Notes under the pieces: generated by a model
What the model was told of the DNA's origin: nothing
The model's database searches: none
Seen by the model: the letters and a program-made list of their open reading frames with translations, nothing else
Shown: positions 1 to 10,287 of the stretch, one piece after another
How the letters are laid out: each line of letters starts with the position of its first letter
Position numbering within the stretch: the stretch's first letter is position 1
Translations under genes and position numbers: made by a program
Source: Hysterangium stoloniferum
Lineage: Eukaryota; Basidiomycota; Agaricomycetes; Hysterangiales; Hysterangiaceae
Reading direction: 5' to 3'
DNA: 64,000 bases
Assembly: GCA_015178975.1 (NCBI GenBank)
Contig: WHVD01000001.1
Location: 2,852,001-2,916,000 of the forward strand

Positions 1-697
1 GTTCGACCTCATTACGATACATATCAGTCACCGGACTTCCCCCGGACTCCGTCTCTGTCTATGTCCGTCTTCGTCCCACGCATCAGTCACCGGTCCCCGC
101 TTAGAATCCTGTCACCGCTCTAATCGAGCCCCGTTCCCGTTTTAGTCAAATGACCTGTCACAATTTAGGACTCCGCTCCCACTCCGTTTCCCATTATGGG
201 ATATGCTTTGTCATGATTCGGACTCCGCTCTGTTCCGTTCCGTTCCTAACACCAATTTGGTGTTTACTATTCCCGTTTCATGTTTTGTTAGTTTTCGCTT
301 CATTATTACTGGATTTGGTATGTCATGCATTCCACGGTCTATATAAACTGGCAGATGTTGTACATACAATCCAGTCAGAAAATTAGCTTAGATTCCCCCC
401 AGTAATCTAATAATATTTTCCGCTCTAAAACCTTACTCGATTCACATCGCTCGCACTAGTTGGAGCCCATGGGCTCTGGCGCATCTATCTCTCTCAACCA
501 ACTCGACTCACGACCCACAACCCCCGACTTACGACTTACGACCCACAAACCCCGCCCGGATTCCCTGGGATCCCTGTCCGTCCGTTTGAAATTGGACAAC
601 ACGATCTAGCGAGGGCACAGCCTATAAGCTGAAGCCAAGTCCTACCAGATATCCCGCAGGTTTCTCCGGAAACCCGGCCTGTGTGTGTATCTTAACA
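1..697 (+). repeat. LTR family A, copy 1 (5' end outside window)
   Basis: This LTR ends at 692-697 (TTAACA). It aligns by eye from base 1 with copy 2, which begins at 28735 with TGTTACGACCGG, so about 120 bp of its 5' end lie outside the window. It carries a TATA-like CTATATAAAC near 338 and a block at 149 (CAAATGACCTGTCAC) shared by all family A relatives. The 3' part holds the conserved foldable module (594-642) described in the findings. It is CpG-rich compared with older copies, suggesting a young insertion. No coding capacity. Confidence 0.85.
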
Positions 698-1394
698 CTA
701 ATGCTACAAGCCTCTGGAGTTAGTTGTTAAAATACATATGTTATTGTGTTGCAAGCTGTTGAGAGTGCTCAGTCTTGCTACACACTTTTTGTTTTAATGA
801 TTCAAAAATACTTGGCTATGTAGTACATTACAGTAGCTTAGTAATGCAAACTTAACCTTACCCATTTTTGTATGTATGTATATACTGTCAATGTCATGAA
901 TCAAATTTTACTCAATAAAGTTGAATAAACAATCGAAGAATATTCAACAATATCGAATAAAGATGCCTCATTTGATAAAGTATTAATTCATCCTGTTGAT
1001 AAAGTGTGAGGCAAAGATAGGACACAGAGGCTCACAAATAATTAAGTTGAAGAAAATCTCGGAGAAGTTCGATGATTATATAATACAGTAATAATATAAT
1101 ATAGTACAGGTTTTCTGACTGACTTCCTTCATTCCTCTCATCATCCTTATATACTATATATCATTTACCTATGATGATAATATGATATCAAAGTGAATTC
1201 ATCAATGACATCAACCTGAGACAAGTTGAAGATATTCAAGATTGTCAAAGATATTGTCAAAGAATAGTTGAGTCGGAAGTTGAGTCAGAAAGTTGAAGAA
1301 ATATTAAATTGAATATTATCAAAAATTTGAGCTTGTACATTCATGACAAGTCACCAGACCCCACTTGGAAATCCCATCAGCTCTCTAACTGTGA
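698..1394. other. Gene-free AT-rich stretch, probably transposon debris
   Basis: No convincing coding sequence. The stretch holds one copy of the short repeat at 726-870 and AT-rich sequence with several TATATA tracts around 1080-1190. I could not match the rest to anything else in the window. Confidence 0.5.
726..870 (+). repeat. Short dispersed repeat E, copy 1
   Basis: It starts TGTTAAAATA and contains GTTGCAAGCTGTTGAGAGTG and an ACACACTTTTTGTTTTAATG block. The same blocks occur in the same order at 5966-6110. The TGTTA start and the AACTTAAC near the end look LTR-like, but no paired end or target duplication was found. It is probably a fragment of an LTR or a non-autonomous element. Confidence 0.6.
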
Positions 1395-1436
1395 GGAGTA
1401 TGCTTTTACCACAGTATCATTGTGGTAAAACACTCC
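1395..1436. other. Perfect 10-bp-arm hairpin
   Basis: The arms TTTTACCACA (1404-1413) and TGTGGTAAAA (1421-1430) are exactly complementary around a 7-nt loop. An outer GGAGT/ACTCC pair extends the stem past a small bulge. Function is unknown; it could be a transposon end or simply a palindrome in transposon debris. Confidence 0.6.
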
Positions 1437-2008
1437 TTTTATTTCATTTATATTTTACATATTCTATTCATATTTTTCTATCTTTCATATTCTTCGAATA
1501 TCACATATTTCATTAGTTCGAAGCATTGTGTATACTTGTGGGTGCACTCAGCACCAATTAGAACTCAGACACTTTTTACACCGCAACCACGACTTACCCA
1601 GACACCCATTAGTGTCCTGTAAGTTGTGATTGGTGTATCGTCTCGACTGTCACAGACGGGCTTTAGCTATCTACTCTATCAGAGTTTCGAACTGTACCAG
1701 TCGAAACTCAATCCTCATCGCTACTCGTGTGGACCACATCCACCCTACTCTATTATTTGACTCTCTAGTACTCTACTTTACTCTCGAGCAGTCGTTCAGA
1801 ATCACACTAGACAGTCGATTCTACTTATTCGTTTTAGCTCTCTACCTTATTCTAGATAGCTACTTCCTTCTACCGTATTGAACTGAGTAGTCAATACGCG
1901 TTCATTCTGTATTAGACTTCGACAGTCAATACATCTTGGTGTCGTACCTAAACGGTCGATATTCTTCGTATATAGAACGGTTAGAACTTCCACCACTCTT
2001 CACACTAA
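1437..2008. other. Gene-free pyrimidine-rich stretch
   Basis: No supported gene. The sequence is rich in CTCTA-type words and does not match the LTR families elsewhere in the window. Several short open frames here lack any recognisable domain. Confidence 0.4.
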
Positions 2009-2171
2009 CTGAGCCTCATTCCCATTATGGTCAAATGACCTGTTATGTATGTTTCAGACTCCATCTCTGTTCCATTCCATTCCTAATATCTAGTTTGGTG
2101 TTTACCCATCTTGTTTCATGATTACTTGTTTAGGATTTCATTATTACTGGATTTGGTATAACATACATTCC

Positions 2172-2714
2172 TGTTATGACCTGTTCCCAGATACTTCAAT
2201 ATCCAACCCCTGACTTCTGACTGTAGAACATCATAGTTCCCACATCTTCCATAGTCTTCCCTTGTTCTGCATTTGGTAACTTGTCTGTTGACAAGTATTC
2301 ACTCATTTGTTTATTATATTCCTGTTTTGGAATAATATCTCCCTAATCCATCTTATTGTATTCCCATTTCAGAATACTTCCGTTTCCATCTTATTGTGGT
2401 CTTAGTTTGTAGTACAATAACAAGAAGACTTATATTAGTTTCTGTGAATTTGTACTTTACTTTAGATCTGATATTGACTTAGTTTCTTATTCCCTCTTCT
2501 GTCTTTCTGTATGCTTGATATTCAGAACTCTTTGGAACTCTGAATATCCATAACTTCCAGCATAAGTCGCATCTTTGAAATTAAGGACTCCTGAGCATTT
2601 GTGTAAAGGCGCAGCACATAAGCTGAAGACAATGTCCTGACCCTATCTGATAGTTTCCGAGTTCCCAGTGACTTTCTGATAGTTCCAGAATAAGTTCTGA
2701 CATGGCACTTAACA
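2172..2714 (+). repeat. Solo LTR, family C (TSD ATTCC)
   Basis: The LTR runs from TGTTATGACC to ACTTAACA (543 bp) and is flanked by a perfect 5-bp duplication ATTCC (2167-2171 and 2715-2719). A related LTR sits in reverse at 19330-19879 as the 3' LTR of gypsy element G1, so family C belongs to that lineage. It contains a copy of the foldable module at 2583-2639, 77 nt from its 3' end. No internal region remains, so it is a recombination product. Confidence 0.9.
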
Positions 2715-2872
2715 ATTCCACAGTCTATATAGTCTGGCAGATGTTGTACATACTGTACAATCCAATCAGAAAATCAGCTTAGATCTCCCCAGTAATCTCA
2801 GTATATTTTCCACTCTATTCCTCTCTTTGAAACACACTGCTATTTACCCCATTGGAGCCCATGGGCTCCAAC

Positions 2873-3596
2873 TGTTACGACCGTGTCGCAACCCTATCGG
2901 TCCCGAGGTTATCGCCACCTATCAATGTTTCAAGTCACCGTCTCGGAAACCATCGGCCCCGAAGCTGACGTATGTTTTCACGAAGATCAAACTCCATTTA
3001 TGCCCACGTCAAAATAACTTGTATTGTCTGGTCAAACTTTGATACGTCCCCTTTTATTATGTTGATCCGTTCAATCTTATGTTTCATATATGTCTATCTA
3101 TATTTGTAGTCCTTGAACTATTTCCTTTTATCGTAATCCCGCTCTCGGTTATCATCGGCCTCCGAACTAATCATAAACCTCCCGTTCCTAGTCAAGCTTA
3201 TTGTTAATACCATTTTCCGCCCTTCTCCCCATTAGTATTTTCTAGACACCTGTTACTTGTATATGAACCCACTGTAGTTGTAGTTACCAGGCAATCAGAA
3301 TATCAACGCAGAATACCCTCATACGTCTGTAACAGTCTCATACTAAGAATTCCCCATCCGCCTTTGCGTGCGCTCGCCCACTTCCGGCCCCGACCCCCTT
3401 GGCCCGACGCTCGACTTGTCCTTCGGTTCCGATTGGTATCTCGCTGAGAGGAGCTCTTTAGGATTAGTCTTCACCCGCCCGAAATTTAAGGACACCCTAT
3501 GGATATTTGTGAGGGCGCAGCACATAAGCTGAAGCCAAGTCCTTCCGATTGGTCCCTGTCGGCCACCGACATTTAGTCAGTTTTCAGTTCTTAACA
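2873..3596 (+). repeat. Solo LTR, family D, copy 1 (TSD CCAAC)
   Basis: The LTR runs from TGTTACGACCGTGTCGC to CAGTTCTTAACA (724 bp). It is flanked by a perfect duplication CCAAC (2868-2872 and 3597-3601) and is inserted in family A copy 3. Two more copies lie at 23525-24242 (reverse) and 35267-35987. It carries the best-paired foldable module of the window (3488-3544, arms AAGGAC/GTCCTT). It is still CpG-rich, so probably recent. Confidence 0.92.
3488..3544 (+). other. Conserved LTR module with potential stem-loop (type copy)
   Basis: The outer arms AAGGAC (3488-3493) and GTCCTT (3539-3544) are complementary. Inside, a GGC/GCC pair and a CAGC/GCTG stem close the six-nt loop ACATAA. Twelve further copies lie near 594, 2583, 3739, 6431, 9002, 31505 and 35879 (+), and near 18435, 18639, 19405, 23576 and 34500 (-). 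Where the LTR end is known, each lies 51-77 nt from it. That places it in the RNA leader if transcription starts at the TATA-like box. The fold is inferred, not tested. Confidence 0.7.
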
Positions 3597-3957
3597 CCAA
3601 CCTATCTATTGCTCGACCTCTGACCCATCACCACCCAACCCCTCGACCTCTGTGGGATTCCCACAATCGACCCTCTGACTTCTCAACCCACCAACTACTC
3701 CCAGACTCCCCAGGATTCCTATCCACCTGTCTGAAATTGGATGCCATGATCTTGTGAGGGTGTAGCCTATAAGCTGAAGCCAAGTCCTACTGGATTATCT
3801 GCAGGTTTCTCTGGAAACCCTCCACTAAGCCCTGCACGTGTCTTAACATAGAAGCAGAAAGCCATTTGAAAGGCTGAAAAGATGCTGAAAGTCAAATCAC
3901 CCTGAAAATAAAAATGGACTGATGAAATGCAAAATGGCCAATAAATTGCTATACATA

Positions 3958-4167
3958 CAGTGGGGAAAAAAACTGTTCCAATGATTTTTTAAATGTCAAA
4001 GAATGTTGAATAACTCAATGAGTACTTGACCAATTGACCTGAAATTCTTAATTTAGGTAGTCATATATGTTGGCTATATACCCTAAGAATTCTATGATAT
4101 AAGCATTATTTGTCATCAAACTAAATCAAATACTAATGCAATCTCATTGGAACAGTTTTGTCCCTGG
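3958..4167 (+). repeat. Left terminal inverted repeat of the Tc1 element
   Basis: The outer tip carries AAACTGTTCCAATGA. The inner end (4144-4167) carries the same word in reverse orientation, ending GTCCCTGG. The arm is therefore itself bounded by inverted copies of the tip, like a miniature element. Confidence 0.85.
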
Positions 4168-4194
4168 TATATAATCCAATACAAATCATATAAT

Positions 4195-5197
4195 CTAGTA
4201 CTTGGTGTAACCCCCCTTGGCATCCAAAACAGCTGCAATCCTTCTAGGCATACTCTCTATCAAATTCTGACAAATAGAAGCAGGAATCCTGTCCCATTCT
4301 GTCTGGACCCTTTCCCATAACTCCTGAATACTCCTAGGCTCCACTTCATACTCTAGTACCCTCTTCTTAAGGTAATGCCAAAGGTGTTCAATTGGATTAA
4401 GATCAGCAGATTGAGGGGGCTATATCATGACATCAAAATCACTCCCATTAAGCCAATTGGTGGCCTTCTTGCTCTTGTGTTTGGGATCATTGTCTTGCTG
4501 AAAGACAATATCCCCAGTCTTCTTCTTGTAATGCTTGAGAGATTCTTGAAGTTTATCCTTCAAAATGCTAACAGAAAGTTGAGCATCCATCCTCCCATCA
4601 ATCTTGGTGGCATATCCTGGTCCTTCCCAGAACATACAACCCCACAACATCAGATTCCCCCCTCCAAACTTGACTATGCCCTCAACCAGCCTATCACTGA
4701 GCCCCTCTCCTTCTTTTTTCCACACCCACTTCCTCCCATCTGACCCCAAACAATTGATTTTAGTCTCATCTGACCAAACAACCCTCTTCCAGTCCTCCAG
4801 AGACCAGTTCTTGTGTGCCAATGCAAAGTCCAGCCTCTCCCTTCTATGCCTTTTTGTGAGTTTAGGCTTTTTTCCTCTTCACCACAGCCTTCATTCCAGC
4901 TTTCTTGAGTTTCCTACGAATTGTTCTTGCAGAGATAGACTCCCCATTCATATCTTGTAGGACTTTAGAGGCCTGAGTGGCATGGTCAATCTTCTGGGAA
5001 GTGATTTGTTGGATGATGTAATGGGTATCAGAGGGGGAAAGTTTGCATGGATGATCCCCAGCTGCTTTGGAGAGGGAGGAAGAATGTTTAGAGTGAATTC
5101 TGGATATAGTAGAGACAGAACAACCAGTGGTAGCAGCTACTTCATGTGCAAGTAGAGTAAGAACACGATCAAGTTGAGCAGAACTGAGAGCTCTCAT
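4195..5197 (-). pseudogene. Tc1-family DD34E transposase, broken
   Basis: A transposase that would bind the element tips and carry out cut-and-paste transposition. From 5197 leftward there is an N-terminal helix-turn-helix region (GCSVSTISRI), then the catalytic core with VWSDETKI (first Asp), QQDNDPKH (second Asp) and LNPIEHLW (Glu). There are 34 residues between the second Asp and the Glu, the Tc1 DD34E signature. Two lesions are visible. A one-base expansion in a run of six A (minus strand, near 4868) shifts the frame after residue 111. A TAG at 4420-4422 sits where family members have Trp in the WPPQS motif. The frame is otherwise open to a stop at 4195-4197. The helix-turn-helix looks a few residues short. 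Confidence 0.93.
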
Positions 5198-5335
5198 GAT
5201 GTAAACTGATGGGTTGTTGGGATGCTATCACTTGGAGAAGTGAACAGTTGTATATATACACAATTTGAACAGGTCACATGATTTTATTTGCATTTATTTG
5301 TGGATAATCAATAAGGTTATGTGCTAATCATGTGA

Positions 5336-5546
5336 CAGGGACAAAACTGTTCCAATGAGATTGCATTAGTATTTGATTTATAGTTTGATGACAAATAATG
5401 CTTATGTCATAGAATTCTTAGGGTATATAGCCAACATATATGACTACCTAAATTAAAAATTTCAGGTCAATTGGTCAAGTACTCATTGAGTTATTCAACT
5501 ATTTTTGACATATAAAAAATCATTGGAATGGTTTTGTCCCCCACTG
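5336..5546 (-). repeat. Right terminal inverted repeat of the Tc1 element
   Basis: The inner end begins CAGGGACAAAACTGTTCC at 5336 and the outer tip ends GTCCCCCACTG at 5546. It mirrors the left arm with scattered substitutions, for example CTGTTCC against the complement of GGAATGG at the outer tip. Confidence 0.85.
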
Positions 5547-5548
5547 TA

Positions 5549-5965
5549 GATGCAATAAGGAAGGTCACATCACATGTTTTTGTCCCACACTGAAGTCAGC
5601 TGATTCATCATCAAGTGGATCACCTACCAAAAACCCAGAGTCTCTCACTGCTAGCCCAGGGGAGAGTATTTTTATATTGTGTACCTGATATAGTTGTGCA
5701 GACTAGGAGTTGTGAGCAGGGCTCCAAGGTCTGGCATTGTGGTCTGGGAGGTTGGGGGAATGTGTTCTGGGAGGCAAGGGATGCTCTGAGGTTCAATTCA
5801 ATGCCAAAAGTATTAGATGAATTTCACATCTAGTGGGCACAGTGGGAATTTTTAGAACAGATTTTGTATCAAGTGGGCACATTTTCTTTGTGTTAAAAGT
5901 GCTTATTTCTCATTTGGTGCATATGGATTTACTCCAAGCTCTCAATGATGTACAAAGTGGGTATG
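5549..5965. other. Gene-free stretch between Tc1 and repeat E
   Basis: No supported gene. A CAAGTGGGCACA-type word appears near 5830 and again near 5870, probably transposon debris. Confidence 0.4.
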
Positions 5966-6110
5966 TTAAAATATGTTATTGTGTTGCAAGCTGTTGAGAG
6001 TGCTCATGGTCTTGCTACACACTTTTTGTTTTAATGTAGTACATTCAGCTTTGTAGTATGTTACAGTAGCTTAGTAATACAAACTTAACATTGTCTGTTT
6101 TTCTATATAC
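5966..6110 (+). repeat. Short dispersed repeat E, copy 2
   Basis: It begins TGTTAAAATATG and contains the same blocks as 726-870 in the same order, with small insertions and deletions, up to CAAACTTAACA. It lies just left of the degraded gypsy element G2. Confidence 0.6.
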
Positions 6111-6577
6111 TGTCAACTTCTAATATTAGTCACCTACTTCTCTGAGGTATTAGCAGGAGTAATTGATATCCACAAGGAGAGGGAAAGTGAGGGGAATGGA
6201 TAGGAATGCCTGGCATGAGACCAGAAGGTCTGGGAAAGGGACAGCAGGACTAAAGCCAAGGGGTTGGACTGTGGACTCAGGGGCTTCAATAAGATGAGGA
6301 ACCATGGTTTGGAAGAAATGACAGTGTTTTCGGGGGAGTCAGGGCTCACAATAATGCTCCCTGGAGTCTGTGACAGAGGGTCCCCTTACAGTGGGCATAA
6401 TAGGTTTCCTGTCCACCCCTGTCTGAAGTTGGACAACATGATCTTGTGAGGGTGCAGCACATAAGCTGAAGCCAAGTCCTTCCCTGGAACTTCTGTGGGT
6501 TTCCCCAGAGACCTACCCATAAGCCCTGCACTTATGTAACAGTATTTTCTGATCAGATCTCACAGATTGTCTCAATC

Positions 6578-8615
6578 ATGCCACCAAGAAAGAAACCATC
6601 TGAACAACCAGAGTCCCCTACACTCTGGCCACCACTTGTTTTATACACCAGACATCCAGAAACAACCCAGACACCATGGATGATTCCTGTTTCAAAGAAG
6701 TACCAGAAAATCTGGATGACTCTGAGGATGAGGAGGAGTCCACTGCCCCCAACAAGGGTAAAAGTGTTGAAAACCCCCCAAATGCAGAAGACTGCATCTC
6801 AAAGCTCCCACTTCTGAATTGTTAGCAGGTACTATAGATAAATTTATGACTCACCTGCTTGAAGAATGAAAGAAGAAGGAGCAGGAACCTCCCCAACAAA
6901 CTGTCTACCTTCCTCATGCAGTGTCACTTTAACTTCTGTGATCAACCTGCCACATTCTCCATGGACTCCTGAAAAGTCAATGATGCACTCTCTTACCTCT
7001 CAGGATCCACATTGAAATGGTTCGAATTAACTTTTAGTGGACTTATCAAGGAAGAACCAACCTGGTTTGATCATTGGAATGTGTTTGTTGAAGAATTGGA
7101 AATGAATTTTGGACAACAACCTCTGTCTTTTGTGCAGAAAACCCAGTCATCATGTCCTGCAATGTCCAGTAGTGAAAGGCAACTCTGCCAAGGGTCATGC
7201 AGCCAATACTTCCTCCATGGAGTCCCTATCAAAGGAAGAACTGGCTTCTGATCCAAACAAAGAGTAAGCACCCTCCAGACTCTGTGCAGGCTGAGGGTTG
7301 CATTACCTCTCCACACATTCATAAGTTCGGTGGGTGGTGAGATGATACTGAGCGTATGATAATTTGCAAGGGGAGTGAGACAGTTGGTTGTGCAGGCATA
7401 CAGAACAGTTACAACTCACCTTCGCAATGCTAAACGGATACCCATCTTAATGCATCTGCTCTTTTGAACTCTGACTCATTATTTGTAAAACTTACTTCTG
7501 ATATGATCATATACTCCATTTTTTGTGTGCTTCTAGATTATGGCTCAACCCATTGTTTTTTAGATATTGAATTCATTCGAAAAAACTTGTTGTCAACCTA
7601 TTTGATAAACCCGGTTGGACTCTGACTCTTTGATGGTACAAGCAATTTGGTTATCACCTAAGCTTGCAAGCTACTGTATCTATCCAGTTCCCATGTGGAA
7701 CATCTCAGATGGTCACTTTCTATGATGCAGTTGGACTCAAGTTGCTTGGTTGTCCTAGGACACAACTGGCTAACCTGACACAGTCTATTGATTGGCTGGG
7801 TATCAGGCAGTATTACTTTCCAGACACTCGTGGCACCCAATATAACTGTATCATCCCTGGCCATTTTGGCACCTGTGGCCTCTACAGCATCCTTGGCTTC
7901 TATGGAACCCACAATCCATCCATTTCCCTCATTAATGTAGCAGCTTTTATTAGGACTACAAAATTGGACAGATCCCAGGCATTGACAATCAATTTGAAAG
8001 TTGATGAAGCAACCAGATGTTTTGTGATGTTTTGTGATGTTTTGTGACTGTAGAATCCAAGCACATCACAGACCTAGAGGGTGTCCCAGAGAAAAACTCA
8101 TGACTTCACAAATATTTTTAACAAGCAAAAAGCTGACTGGCTCCTACCCCACAGACAGTATGATTTAAAATTTGATCTTGATGACAGGCCCAGCCACCTC
8201 TTGGACATATTTACCCATTATTCTCCACAGAACTCTCTGCTCAGGCCTCTCACTCATTGTCGAAATGGATGCCTTGGACTATGCATTGGGTGCCATTTTG
8301 TATATCCAGGACTCCAATGGAGAAATTCACCCAGTTCCTTTTCTCTCCCAGACTTTTACTGCACCAGAGCTCAATTACAATGACAAAGAACTTCTTACAA
8401 TTTTTAAAGCCTTCAAAGTGTGGAGATGCTATTTGGCAGGCAGGGGAATTCTGGTTGACATTGTCACAGATCACCAAAACCTAGAATATTTTTCAACCAT
8501 GAAGCTTTTGACCTGCTGGCAAGCCTGGTGGTCTGAATATCTATCTGCCTTTAATATGATTATCTGTTTTCAACCTGGCCATCCTGGCAGAATATCCAAC
8601 ACTTTGACTAGATGA
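6578..8615 (+). pseudogene. gag-pol of gypsy element G2, fragments
   Basis: Frames switch repeatedly. The gag core at about 6990-7110 reads KWFELTFSGLIKEEPTWFDH and FVEELEMNF, matching a second gag fragment at 33509-33660. A protease remnant at about 7530-7800 ends with a GHNWL-like motif. A linker to RT (LEGVPEK, then an F-N-K-Q-K-A-D stretch) lies near 8060-8150. RNase H at 8260-8615 includes MDALDYALGAIL, ELNYNDKELL and DHQNLEYFS. The RT palm with its YLDD motif is absent. No functional product is possible. Confidence 0.82.
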
Positions 8616-8622
8616 TGGGATG

Positions 8623-9114
8623 TGTTACAACCGGAAAACCTGCTGGGACCCAGACCTCATTCTATACATGCTAACTCTCTGTATCATATGAACAATGTAC
8701 TGGACCCCACCCAGACATTCTGGACCCCCTTGTTCTCAATCTATCTTTGCCCATTTGTCATCTGGTTCAGTTTACTGCCATGTTTCCCTATTTGTTTGAC
8801 ATCTGGTTTATTGTCTTATTGTACTCTTGATATGTCTTTTTGTATGTCTAAGTTAGTAGTACAATAATCTACTAGTTTATATAGTCCAGTAGTTACTTGT
8901 ACATACAATCCAATCAGAAAATCGACTTAGTTTCTACTTGTCTTTTGCACCCTACATATTCTCAGAACCCACAGGTTTCCTGTCTGCTCCTGTTTGAAAT
9001 TGGACAACACAATCTGTGAGGGTGCAGCACATAAGCTGAAGCTGCATCCTTCCTGGAACTTCTGTGGGTTTCCCCAGAGACCCACCTACATACATATGAG
9101 CCCCATGCTTAACA
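8623..9114 (+). repeat. 3' LTR of gypsy element G2 (family A-like)
   Basis: It begins TGTTACAACCGG directly after the RNase H frame and ends CATGCTTAACA at 9114 (492 bp). A TATATAGTCCAGTAG promoter-like block lies near 8880. The foldable module at 9002-9049 is 65 nt from the end and has lost its outer CpG-free pairing (GGAC against ATCC). Confidence 0.8.
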
Positions 9115-9530
9115 AAAATATGCTATTTCCACCAATGTTTCCTCAGAGTTTCCTGATGCAAATTTTAAGGGTTTTCAGATACAATTTTTGACCTCAGAAA
9201 AACCTACTAAAACTCAAAACTTTCAAACAATTTTTCAGTTCAAAGAATGCTTAGAAAATTTGGCCAAGTAGCAAGATTTTCTGAAGGTATTTCAACTTCA
9301 ACAATTTTAGGGTGCCTCTAGTGTAACCCTAGGCATGATATCATCACAGTGAGATTGCTACCCTTTATGTAAAATCATACAACAAAGATATACAGCACAC
9401 CATCTCATAATGCATAACCTAGTCCACATTTTCTTATGCACCATGAGATCATATGCATGATGGCCGAAGCGGCATTAGTATGCTGGGCGTCACATTAAAG
9501 TTGGCCATCTAGAGCTACCACATCCGTACC
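9115..9530. other. Upstream region of FKBP gene
   Basis: No gene seen. This is the boundary between transposon debris and host sequence. The sequence regains CpG from about 9460, and the first host start codon follows at 9531. Confidence 0.5.
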
Positions 9531-10287
9531 ATGCAGCTCTTCTTTTTATGCGCCTCAGTCTTGCTCTTCGTTAATTCAGTTTTGTCGATGGAGCCAAACA
9601 AGGAGGCACCGAAAGAGCTTGTGATCGACGTTCTCGAGCTACCTGAGAAATGCGACTCAAAGGCTGCGACAAACGACCGAATCTCAGTTCATTATGTAAC
9701 GCGTCATCTGTACATATCAATCATAGCAGCTAACACCACGCCATTTTTCTAGACCGGAACACTATTTTCTAATGGAGATAAATTTGATTCCTCGTGTGTA
9801 TTATTTTCAATAAATAACCGGCTTAACCATTATAATACCTGCCACCCATAGTCATGACAGAGGTCAGCCTCTGGACCTTACTCGTGAGTGCCATATATTT
9901 TAACGTTGGTAGTGTGGGTGCTGATGTGACACTTGAAGTTGGTGTCGGACAGGTAATTTCAGGTGTGCCCGGTTAGAATGAATTTATTATTTCATCCCTG
10001 CTGAATAATATGGTAGGCTGGGAGGAGGGTTTACAAGGGTAAGGAATCCAGTCCTCTGTCAACAGTACGGCTAACATCCCACAGAATGTGTGTTAATGAG
10101 AAACGCCGACTCACAATCCCACCAACCAAAGCATATGGTTTGTTCATTTGTCCACGTACCATTTTAGTTGATTAATCCGCTCATTCCAGGCTCGCGTGGA
10201 TTTGGAAAAATCATTCCTCCCCATTCCACCCTGGTCTTTGAAGTGGAGCTGGTTGGTTTACAAAAATCACAGCGGAGCGAGCTCTGA
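9531..10287 (+). CDS. FPR2: ER-lumenal FKBP-type peptidyl-prolyl isomerase (FKBP2)
   Basis: Catalyses cis-trans isomerisation of prolyl bonds during folding in the ER. Seven exons: 9531-9695, 9753-9793, 9852-9883, 9939-9962, 10017-10038, 10085-10137 and 10190-10287, joining to 144 residues with all introns GT-AG. The start opens a signal peptide (MQLFFLCASVLLFVNSVLS). The FK506-binding fold follows, with the family landmarks KFDSS, LGVGQVI, GWEEGL, KRRLTIPP, AYGSRGFG and LVFEVELV. Length equals that of fungal FKBP2 proteins. The C-terminus is RSEL, a divergent version of the HDEL retrieval signal. Only the first exon is visible as an open frame; the rest is in exons of 22-98 nt. Strong family match; start codon well placed by the signal peptide. 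Confidence 0.95.

Larger units (their letters stand above)
2009..3848 (+). repeat. LTR family A, copy 3, interrupted by two solo LTRs
   Basis: Fragments of a family A LTR lie at about 2009-2171, 2715-2872 and 3597-3848. They hold the CAAATGACCTGT block, the ATATAGTCTGGCAGATG promoter-like block and the usual 3' end TTAACA at 3843-3848, including a degenerate foldable module (3739-3787). The two gaps are exactly filled by solo LTRs C and D, each with a perfect 5-bp target duplication. This copy is therefore older than both. Its CpG content is visibly lower than in copies 1 and 2. Confidence 0.8.
3958..5546 (-). mobile_element. Tc1/mariner element with TA target duplication
   Basis: The element is 1589 bp and starts CAGTGGGG, ends CCCCACTG, with a TA duplicated at 3956-3957 and 5547-5548. 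Imperfect terminal inverted repeats of about 210 bp run inward from both ends. One transposase gene lies on the minus strand. The transposase carries at least two disabling changes, so this copy is non-autonomous. The repeats remain recognisably complementary along their length, so it could have been moved in trans after the gene died. Confidence 0.95.
6408..9114 (+). mobile_element. Degraded Ty3/gypsy element G2 with internal deletion
   Basis: Order: remnant of the 5' LTR (6408-6541, ending TTATGTAACA), leader, gag start ATG at 6578, gag and protease debris, start of RT, RNase H (to 8615), then a 3' LTR (8623-9114, starting TGTTACAACCGG). Most of RT, between about 8245 and 8260, and all of integrase are missing, so internal deletions preceded or accompanied decay. 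Both LTR ends carry the foldable module (6431-6479, 9002-9049). CpG is almost absent, pointing to great age. The LTRs are distant relatives of family A. Confidence 0.8.

Noticed and set aside
594..642. Hammerhead or twister ribozyme as identity of the LTR module
   Set aside because: The hammerhead core words (CTGATGA, GAAA) are absent and I could not fit the twister consensus. A different or new fold remains possible, so no known class is claimed.
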